Positions 56,552 to 64,000 of a stretch of DNA of 64,000 nt are shown in pieces. Positions within the stretch are counted from its first letter, which is position 1, and every line of letters begins with the position of its first letter. Source of the DNA: Actinernus sp. WN-2022 (taxonomy: Eukaryota; Cnidaria; Anthozoa; Actiniaria; Actinernidae). A model generated the notes under the pieces. The model did not search any database. It was not told the DNA's origin and saw nothing but the letters and a program-made list of their open reading frames with translations. The position numbers and the translations under genes are program-made. The stretch lies in assembly GCA_030867875.1 (NCBI GenBank), contig JAOWCC010001751.1, forward strand, positions 20,854,026 through 20,918,025, given 5' to 3'.

Positions 56552-57610
56552 CGCTTTAAGCTAAGTTAAGTTAAGTCTGAAAAAGTAGTTTGTTTTAGCG
56601 ACATTAAATTGAACATTTACTTTAAGTTTCTTATCTGACGAAACAGAATTCCACTGAAGGCAGAAATTAGGGACACGTCGACAACACCCTGGTCAAGGCA
56701 GTGCTTAATCCAAGAAAAGGAAACTTTGCAACAAAATGAATTGGGCCTTTCTCAGTTGTGACCAAGAATGGACCAAGTGCGATAACCCTCACTTGAAGAC
56801 GGAGCTGTGTGAAGGAGTGCACGCACGAGCGGCCTGGCACCATTAGATTTGTGAAGTTCGCTCTTCTGTTTGCACAAAACTGGGGTCTCGTAGAACGCAA
56901 ATTTGGCAGACCTTAATTTCGTGCATGTTGCCGGGAACGCATTTAACTCTGACGGCTACAATCGAGTAGCAAACAAAGAAAAACAGTTCTGTTATCCGGC
57001 TTAAAGTGTACTGTCCAGATAAAATGACACCATGGAAAACTAGATTATTCACTTAACCCTTTTACCAAGCTGAAGTATTACAATTTAGTAGTGTCGTTGT
57101 GCAATCAAGGTTTCAGCGCTAAAGAGGAACGCACCATACGGGTACCTGTCTTACAATATATCGCATGATCCATCTTACGGTGACAACAAGCGCCATGATT
57201 GGCTTGTTTATAGCAAACAAACCGATGGGAAACCTGTTGAGTGTTGGCACTCGAGTTACGGCAGGCACCTGTTTTAGCTCGCACCTGCGCAGTGCGCTCT
57301 AAGGCACTTAAAATTTCGCCTCTGCTTCGGCGACGCGCCGGCCATTTGGGAGGTTAGCCAATTTTAGACTTCAAGAAATAGCAACGGTTTGCGGTTTGGA
57401 TAAGCATCTAAAAGTTAAACATCCACCAAGGCTAATTTCTAAATTTGCGGCTTGGTAAATTATTTGGATATTTCAAGAGCCTTGAGTGAAGGAATCGAGG
57501 CGGTAATAGACTTACCAAGTTCATTTCTTCTTTACGAAACTACCCGCACTCGCCTTGGAAACTGCAGATGATGCGATTGGAGAAATGCGTCCAAGAAAAA
57601 AGAACACAAA

Positions 57611-58351
57611 ATGTCCCTTTGTTTTAAGATCAAGCTTATTTGGAGGGAATTCTCAGGTGGATTGGGGCTCCGAAAAGGAAAATATCCGGCAGCAAATGGA
57701 AAGGTAAACGAAACCAAACTAGAAGTGGTCAATAACATGAAAACGAAGCAAATTCTTCCCAAGCTGGATGAAGATGACACAGCGATACCGAGCAGTGATT
57801 CCAGGCAGAGCTCCTTCGAATCGCATGGGATACAATTTTGCTCCAAACAAGAAATGCAAGGCTTCCATTCCAAAATGGCAGGAATGCGTGAAAACTTTGA
57901 AAAGGAACTTCTGGAAATTACCCTGCAGCACAAACGCCTAAGAGCTGGAAGAACCCTATTAATCGGACGAGTTTCAGAACTGGAAAGAATTATCAGGACA
58001 GAAAAGAGGAGATATTCCATAAGTTCTGTACACGACTCGGACGTGGATTCGTCTTATGCAAGTGAAGATTTGCAACTGGTTCACGAACTGGATGACTTAT
58101 TTGATATGCTGGAGAACTGGCAGGAGGAGATCACCTCGCTAAAAAGGTATTTAGAAATAGAATACCGAGAAAGGATGTTGTATCCCGAGCCAGTTATGGT
58201 GCGCTCCAGGGCAATCGAGGACGAGTACTCGAGGCAAATGAGGAAAGACGGAGGGTTGAAGTACCAGAGTTCTGACAACACGATACGTCAGATAACATAC
58301 CAGTGTCTTCCTCCTCCACTCTCTCTCCATGACTTGTATTCCCATAGTTAA
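57611..58351 (+). CDS. Unrecognised coiled-coil protein
   Basis: A 246-residue ORF with ATG in good context (AAAATGT). I recognise no known family. Residues 1-25 are basic and hydrophobic, and 26-80 are low-complexity and acidic/serine-rich (DEDDTAIPSSDSRQSS). Residues 82-135 and 151-190 are charged heptad-like helices (ENFEKELLEITLQHKRL, ELERIIRTEKRR, LEIEYRER), separated by a serine/aspartate stretch (SISSVHDSDVDSSYASED). The C-terminus is polar with a PPPLSLHDLY tail. A poly(A) signal at 58669 and a GC-rich CpG-containing stretch about 300 bp upstream (57280-57350) support a real gene. An overlapping minus-strand frame is a shadow. It is probably cytoplasmic; an upstream exon is possible. 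The function is unknown. Confidence 0.65.
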   Translation: MSLCFKIKLIWREFSGGLGLRKGKYPAANGKVNETKLEVVNNMKTKQILPKLDEDDTAIPSSDSRQSSFESHGIQFCSKQEMQGFHSKMAGMRENFEKELLEITLQHKRLRAGRTLLIGRVSELERIIRTEKRRYSISSVHDSDVDSSYASEDLQLVHELDDLFDMLENWQEEITSLKRYLEIEYRERMLYPEPVMVRSRAIEDEYSRQMRKDGGLKYQSSDNTIRQITYQCLPPPLSLHDLYSHS

Positions 58352-58668
58352 GGACCTTATGTCAACCTTGATGCTTTGCGAGGGTATAGCTATTGTTGCA
58401 GACCTTCTGGGCATACTGAATCCAATACTAGATTATATCGCAATATTCAGTATTGTTTTCAAGTTTTCAAGCTCGGAATGTCATATCATACGCTTAAGTC
58501 GAGCAAAGCATTACAGTTTTCTGTGGTAGCCATAGAAACGGACCGATATAACAGAAATGTACACTGTCTCGTTCCTCGTTATCGTCCATCAATGTTTGTT
58601 TTTATTCTCACGCATTTTGCCAAATCTTTTACCATCATTGATGTGGAAGTTTTCTCAGCCATTTGCTA

Positions 58669-58674
58669 AATAAA
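58669..58674 (+). terminator. Poly(A) signal of the coiled-coil gene
   Basis: AATAAA lies 317 bp after the stop at 58351, in GCTAAATAAAGAAAAATATT. Confidence 0.55.
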
Positions 58675-59227
58675 GAAAAATATTCTCAAGGTGACTCAAG
58701 ATTTCTTCAACCGGGCTTCCGAATTTATGGCTTTATTTTGTCATACTCTATTTTATTTTGTCAAATCATAGCTTCATAAAGTCGACTGATGGGTGAAATG
58801 ATAGGGGAACAGTGATTAAAGGTACTGGAAAGAAGACAATGACATATAAATGAAATAAATGAAATAAATGAATTAAAAGGTTATAAAAGAAATATAAATT
58901 ACAAATAAAAAGAAAGTGAGAGAGAATGTGTGTGGTTGATAGTTAAAACGTCACTGACAAGCTGACCGGCCATCTTAGCTCCAGCCATCTTCACTGGGTA
59001 AGAAAAGCAGCCGCAATTTTGTGATCCCATGTTCCCCATAACAACTAATTAATTTGAGTGCCCATGGCCACATGCTCCAAGTAAGCAGCGTTGCGTGCAC
59101 GTACCTGGCGAAACCTATCTGTCCACGGATGTTGCCCTACTCTCAAATCCGAGTTGAATTAAAGTGGTGCGGTGACGATGATAACGATGGCAACACGCAA
59201 CGAGACAGTATAGTTGATCAGATTTCC
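58675..59227. other. Intergenic, short AT repeats
   Basis: Contains (AAATAAATG)n-like simple sequence at about 58850-58875. No gene is seen. Confidence 0.5.
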
Positions 59228-60497
59228 TTCTCCTTCCTCCCGCTAAAACTTTGTTTTGCATTGGCTCTCAAGCTCCAACACGGTCAGGATTAGAAAGAAA
59301 TTATATCATCACGAAGAATAAAACCCATGCAACATGCTACAAGTTACTTTTCTGGTTACTTTAATGAACATGTGGATCACAAAAGCGCTAGAAGGAAAGC
59401 CTGCTGCGTAGAAAAGGAAAGCTGGGGTATCTAGCTGTTTCAATTTATTGTTTGAGTTTATAATTAAGCAAATTGATGTATCAGTTAATTTTCACGGGTT
59501 TTGGTTGATTCAAATGATCGCATGTAAAGTACGTTAATTGCTGCCGCAGCAAGCGAGCCTGAAGCGAGCGAGCAAGGCAGCAGTTCTAATCTGTAAGCGG
59601 ATCCAAATCTCGATTCCTTTTTTTTACCACAATGCATCACTTCTATTTTCTTTTTTTACCACACTGCTTTGCACGGATCTGATCGCCACGTGACATTACA
59701 CGAGGTGGAATCTGCATTGTTTGAGCTAACTACGTTCAACCGTTCTTTAATGCATTTCTATCAGTATGCAATTTATGTAATCATAATTTTTTGTTGAAGT
59801 GTAGACGTGTAGGCGAACTCTTTCTAACTCTGTGTGAACTATCAGTTTCCAAAGAGCAAGATCTCTCCTGTTATCAAGATGGTGAGCAGCAAATAATTTT
59901 CTTCTAATGGCTTCGATAAAGTCAAGCAGCCGGTTCAAAATACAATTAGCATTTACAATTACATTCTCAATATTACAGTTGATTTCTGGTGTTTAAATTT
60001 CACCGGGGATAACAGCAGTTTGTTGTGCCGGGAATCTTAAGAAAATGTCGGGAATTGGTAGGCTCAGGGAATTTACCGGGAGATCGTTGATATGTCGGGA
60101 CAAAATGAAAATAAATCGCGACAACTTTTGAGTTACACACCACAGCTCCGTCAAACAGGATTCAGTCGCACGATAGCCCCAAAACTACAAAATATATTAT
60201 TCATCTAACACCTTGGCATCTTTATCACATAGTAATATATTTTCCTCAGTACCTTAGTGCTACTGTAGGTTCTCTTCTAATACACTTCCTTGACTGAGCG
60301 GAGCAGCATTCACTACCTGTTAGGTATACTAGTCTATTAAAACTGTAGTGTTCGATACTTTCACAGGATTTTATGTAATTACGAGGTTAATGATATTCTT
60401 TCTCATCATTGCACTATAATAATATAAATAAAAATCGAGGTCATTACCGTGTTGGAGCTTGAGAGCCAATGCAAAACAAAGTTTTAGAGTGGAAGGC
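59228..60497. mobile_element. 1.27-kb inverted-repeat element, 45-bp ends
   Basis: TAAAACTTTGTTTTGCATTG … CTCTCAAGCTCCAACACGGT (about 59240-59284) is repeated in inverted form at about 60448-60489, nearly without mismatch. No transposase lies between the arms. It could be a TIR element or two independently inserted copies facing each other. Confidence 0.5.
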
Positions 60498-60576
60498 GGC
60501 TCTAATAGCTTAAAATAGAGGAAAATATTAAATAAAACTGAGAAAGGAGAAAAAGAATACAAAACAAAATTTGTTA

Positions 60577-60650
60577 CTGGCTGGTGTGGGAATCGAACTC
60601 CAAATCGTTGGATTCGAAGCGCGCTTTCTACACCACTTTACTATAGAGCC
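60577..60650 (-). pseudogene. Degenerate tRNA pseudogene
   Basis: The minus strand shows an A-box-like TAGTAAAGTGG and a perfect B box GTTCGATTCC, but the inner half of the acceptor stem and the anticodon stem do not pair (GGCTCTA with ACCAGCC). No isotype is assigned. Confidence 0.55.
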
Positions 60651-61506
60651 GATTCATTTGTAGGCGAGTTTCAAAATAAGGTGTATATATATATATGTAT
60701 AAGTTCTGAGCCCGTGAACTTTGGGAACTAGCCGTCGTCAAGCGTTGTCAACTTGTTTGAAATTGTAGCCACGCGATTGGCTACTCAGTACCGGGCGGCA
60801 CGTTAGACCCCGTGAGGAGAGAATAAAGTATCTGGCAATTTATTGACTGTCCCTCTGCCGGAAAGAGGAATTTTGTCAGCAGACCAGGCTACAGAGCCGA
60901 GTTTGCAACGGTCATGTCCGAAACGATGCAAACTCGTAGTTTTTGACGAAGAATGAGAGGGCTTTTTCAAAGAAATGAGTTCATTTGGAAGAGTTAGGAT
61001 AATGATTTCTCAAGTCTGAAAACTTCTGGGGTAAGAAAAAATATCTACCTTTCACCTGAGGGAGGAAATTACGCCGATCGGACGGGTTTTCGTGAGAACT
61101 AATCGGCCTCAAGTGAATCGTGGTTTGAATTTGAGTGTGCAGCCTTTCCTTTCTTTTAGACAGAGAAGAGAGAAAAACCCAAAGAGAAACAACAGGACAA
61201 CAACAAACTCTTAAGGTAAGTTTATTTTCTTTATCTGAGAATTTTGTGAAATAATAGTCACACAGTGCAAATACATAGCTTGGGCTGCCTGTGGTATAAG
61301 CAGTCCGAAAAAAATTACTGGCGGGATATGTCAGTAATATGTAAATCGCCATGAGACTGTGGTGATCAGTGGCGCTATAGCCGTGGCCATTATTTATTTT
61401 ATTATTATATGCTTCACTTGTCACGCAGCTACTAATTTAACGGTATGCCCAGACTAACGACAGTCTACAACCATAAATAGCAGATACTGTTTTCATTGAA
61501 TGATCA
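60651..61506. other. Intergenic, possible 5' exon
   Basis: No protein gene is supported. A purine-rich stretch ending CTCTTAAG followed by GTAAGT at 61213 forms a strong donor consensus and could end a 5'-UTR exon of a plus-strand gene lying beyond the window. The minus-strand open frame over it (60981-61424) shows no domain. Confidence 0.35.
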
Positions 61507-61770
61507 TTAACCCTTTCACTCCCGGACGTGTTTGGGCTCAATTAGTGAAATGCAGAGTGCTAACGCAACCCTCCCCCTCAGTTCCAGTTTGGCTAGCCCG
61601 GGGCAGTTAAATACTGCTGAGGCTCAAACTTTCCCCATGATGCCACTCGGTAGAATTCTACGGACTCGGCGGCGGTAAGTATGGTTTCTTCTGTAGGTTT
61701 TCCAATGAAATGTACTCTAATTTTGGACAAATAAGCCACTGTAAGAGAGCAAGAGGACATAAATAAAAAT

Positions 61771-62174
61771 CATACCTGCCAAATCTCCCGGTTTATGCGG
61801 GAGACTCCAGATTTTGGACCTCATCTCCCGGTCTCCCGGATAGAGCCTCAAATCTCCCGGTTTTCAGCCATTTTATGGATTGAGTTCGCCGTTTTTCAGG
61901 CTCGAGGGTTAAAAAATAAACAATTTTACTCTGAGTTGCACTTGTGTTCATTTCGAACGCTAGCGAATGCGCGAAAAGCACCGAGTGACTCTCGATCAAT
62001 CGCGAGGCGTCATAGACATCGTGTGATTGGTTACAACTCGCAGGCAGCGCCATATAAGCCATAATCTGATTTTTCCGAGAGCTTTCGGAAAGTCTTCGGA
62101 ACACAATCGGGGTATCTTCGGAAAATTTCGGAAATCATTACGTCATAACAAAAGCCCGGGGGTTGGCAGGTATG
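61771..62174. mobile_element. Nested MITE with CATACCTGCCAA ends
   Basis: The inverted termini are CATACCTGCCAA and TTGGCAGGTATG, with CTCCCGG repeated inward at least four times on the left and CCCGGG on the right. Copy 1 of the host element lacks it, so the insertion point is defined (between AGGACAT and CATCATTAAG). It is about 404 bp. Open frames in it are not supported as genes. Confidence 0.8.
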
Positions 62175-62189
62175 CATCATTAAGTCTGA

Positions 62190-62366
62190 GGCCCGGGGGG
62201 GGACTCCCTTGTCTGAGGGGTACATGGGTGCTCGTCGTACCTTTTAGGGGTCAAAATCAGGAGTTTGGTACCACTTAGGGTATCCACCATCAAACACATA
62301 CATTTCTATGTAAAGCGGTACCTTTTAGGGGTCGGGTGTCAATTGAACAAAAAAGCTGACAAATCA
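62190..62366. mobile_element. G-run (GGGGGGGGACTCCC) insertion
   Basis: It begins GGCCCGGGGGGGGACTCCCT, repeats TACCTTTTAGGGGTC twice, and replaces sequence present in copy 1 of the host element. A similar GGGGGGGCACTCATGTACAC phrase is at 42593. It looks like a dispersed repeat fragment; its ends are uncertain. Confidence 0.5.
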
Positions 62367-63094
62367 AAATAATTCTTCAATGAAATCTTTTCCCCTGCTA
62401 AACCTATCAGGATGTGTTTTTGACACTTTAAGTCCTCTTCTTGTGTCAAAATCACCATCCTTGCCTCTTAGTACAGGAGTCCCAAAGCGGCGTTTTCGTT
62501 GATTACCCAGCATGCAATTGGAGGTGGGAGCAGAAAACATGGTGGAGATATTAAAGTGCTAAGAATAGCACGCTTCACAGTTGCTTGGTGTGTTTTGTGC
62601 AAACAAACCTGGTGGTTAGAAAGATAAAAGAAGGTACTGTAACGACTGAGTGCTGATTTTGTGTTTGCCTTTGATTTCAAGTGCGAATTGGAAGGTTTTT
62701 TTTGGCCGATTTTCAGCTCCTAAAAATTCGTGAAAATCGTAGAAACGAAAAACGATCTCCAAAACAAATGAGTTTTTCTCCAAAGTGTGAGAGTCAAGCG
62801 ATCCCGGTTATAGCTGGGGCTTTGAAGTCATTCATCCCTTGATATAATATTGCAACATCGAGAACAATTCCAGCATGTCTAGGTTTGATGCAATAATTTT
62901 CTCCAGGTACATGCTTCATATTGGCCGGTTACGGCCGGTTCAGTAGCGAAAGGGTAATATACCGCCATGTTACACTACTTTGAAATGCATCAAAACGAGG
63001 GTCAACTGACCAATAATAAGATCTTTCAATTGAGAGATGAACTGTTCACATTCCATGTCAGTCAAGAGCTTGAAGTACATCAGCTGCCATCAGT

Positions 63095-63425
63095 CAGGGC
63101 TTGAAATAACGGCCAGTCAACGGACAATGTCCGGTCAGAATTGGGTATTGGCCGGACAAATCCTTGGATTGTCGGTCATGTCGACCAGTCACATGCGCCT
63201 TTAATAAAAGAAAACGTAATTTTGAGTTAGTTTATAATTTGTTTTTTGTCAAGGCAAAAATGGGTATCATGCAACTTGTCTGACATTTGAGCATGTGGGT
63301 GGGGCCACTATTGTAAAAGTTTTTATTGTTTCAATATTTGACCGGCCAAAAACGGGTCGTGTCCGAACAAAATTACGTTTGACCGGACATGTCCGGCACC
63401 TACCCATTAGTTATTTCAAGCCCTG
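63095..63425. mobile_element. hAT-like MITE (CAGGGCTTGAAATAA ends)
   Basis: The terminal inverted repeats are CAGGGCTTGAAATAA and TTATTTCAAGCCCTG (with one base different at the inner edge). CAGGG termini are typical of hAT transposons. It is 331 bp. The interior repeats GGCCGGACA, GACCGGACATGTCCGG and CCGGTCA in both orientations, like subterminal sites. No intact 8-bp target duplication is visible. Confidence 0.7.
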
Positions 63426-64000
63426 TCAGGGTTTGTCGTTTATTGGACAGGGCAAGGTTATTGGCACTGCAATGCTATACTTAACAAGTTCAGACTAAAG
63501 ATTAACAACTATGGCAAACATTTCAGAGGTGCCTGGGGAGGATGTAGGGTAAAAGGGGAGAGGGGTGGGGTGTGGGGTTTGACTGAACACCCTTTTCCTA
63601 AATCGAACTCCGCTTTCTCTGTTGAACCCCCTTTCTCTCTCTCCCTTTTATAAAGAAAAAACAAAGATCAAGTTGCCATGATCGAAACCCCCTCCCGCCT
63701 CAGAGAATCCTGGTCTGCCCCAGGGTGCTTTGTTCACTTGTCACGCACAAAATTTTGAAAATTAGGCTCAGAGGCATGAATTAAATTTATTCTTTCTCAG
63801 AGAAACCTTTGTCTGTCGAATGAGAAATAAGTTATTTGTAGGCTTCACTCTTCCCATCTTGCTACCGGGTCTCCAGCTCTATGAGCAGTAGGAGTGTTAT
63901 TCCCACTCCCCAATATACAGCTATTTACTTGGGCCAGGTCCTTGGCCAGCACTAGTCAGAAGTCACGTGTTTATTAATATTTTTGTGGTCGCGAGTTGGC
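63426..64000. other. Intergenic, nothing recognised
   Basis: GC-skewed short tracts (GGGGAGAGGGGTGGGG at about 63555) and no supportable gene. Confidence 0.5.

Larger units (their letters stand above)
61507..62957. mobile_element. piggyBac-like non-autonomous element, copy 2, with insertions
   Basis: It aligns with 3329-4339 from TTAACCCTTTCACTCCCGG to GCCGGTTACGGCCGGTTCAG. The left TTAA is intact and the right is decayed (GAAAGGGTAAT). It is longer than copy 1 because of two insertions at 61771-62174 and about 62190-62366. Shared internal phrases include GGACTCGGCGGCGGT and GTGCAAACAAACCTGGTGGT. Confidence 0.8.

Noticed and set aside
57532..58020. 162-codon minus-strand frame
   Set aside because: Antisense shadow of the coiled-coil gene at 57611-58351.
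60981..61424. 147-codon minus-strand open frame
   Set aside because: It overlaps a plus-strand purine-rich stretch with a donor site, and the translation shows no recognisable family.
62187..62366. GGTACCTTTTAGGGG repeats as a regulatory site
   Set aside because: They belong to an inserted dispersed repeat absent from the other copy of the host element.

Overview
The window is a gene-poor, AT-rich piece of an animal nuclear genome, most likely an anthozoan cnidarian such as a stony coral. The evidence is eukaryotic tRNA genes with internal A/B boxes, CR1/L2-like LINE fragments, a Polinton/Maverick remnant, many short inverted-repeat (MITE-like) elements, polyadenylation signals, and two animal gene families (a Rab32/38 relative and an SLC32/VIAAT-like vesicular transporter). 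The cnidarian assignment is inference from the overall repeat style and gene types; no single sequence here proves it. There is one 100-N assembly gap at 14495-14594.

Layout. 1-12.9 kb: no supportable protein gene; nested DNA transposons (a 3.6-kb inverted-repeat element with a TTAA-flanked element inside it), a block built from AAGATCTT palindromes, and a minisatellite of about 26 copies. 12.9-14.7 kb: a broken LINE crossing the assembly gap. 14.7-16.0 kb: G/C-homopolymer islands and diverged direct repeats. 16.1-16.9 kb: an intact single-exon Rab32/38-like gene whose GTP-binding motifs are nearly all destroyed. 17-29.8 kb: a gene desert dominated by palindromic MITE-like elements, with one LINE relic. 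30.0-30.4 kb: a small secreted cysteine-rich peptide gene. 30.7-32.3 kb: a short non-autonomous Polinton carrying an integrase remnant and an intact C2H2 zinc-finger ORF. 32.3-36.0 kb: about 3.65 kb of 13-bp satellite, the repeat into which the Polinton inserted. 37.2-38.2 kb: tRNA-Ser(CGA) and tRNA-Gly(TCC). 41-50 kb: more inverted-repeat elements, a perfect 58-bp hairpin and a second dead LINE. 50.1 kb: tRNA-Arg(CCT). 51.9-52.3 kb: a MITE with a perfect 9-bp target duplication. 53.5-54.9 kb: the best conventional gene, an intronless-ORF VIAAT-like amino-acid transporter. 57.6-58.4 kb: an unrecognised coiled-coil protein. 59-64 kb: inverted-repeat elements, a tRNA pseudogene, a second copy of the TTAA-flanked element with two younger insertions, and a hAT-like MITE.

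The protein genes do not form an evident pathway. They sit as islands in repeat DNA, each apparently with its own promoter and poly(A) signal. The points most worth following are the degenerate Rab32-like protein, the eight-cysteine secreted peptide, the Polinton derivative sitting on the satellite edge, and the strong excess of TGACGTCA palindromes, many of them in inverted-repeat elements.
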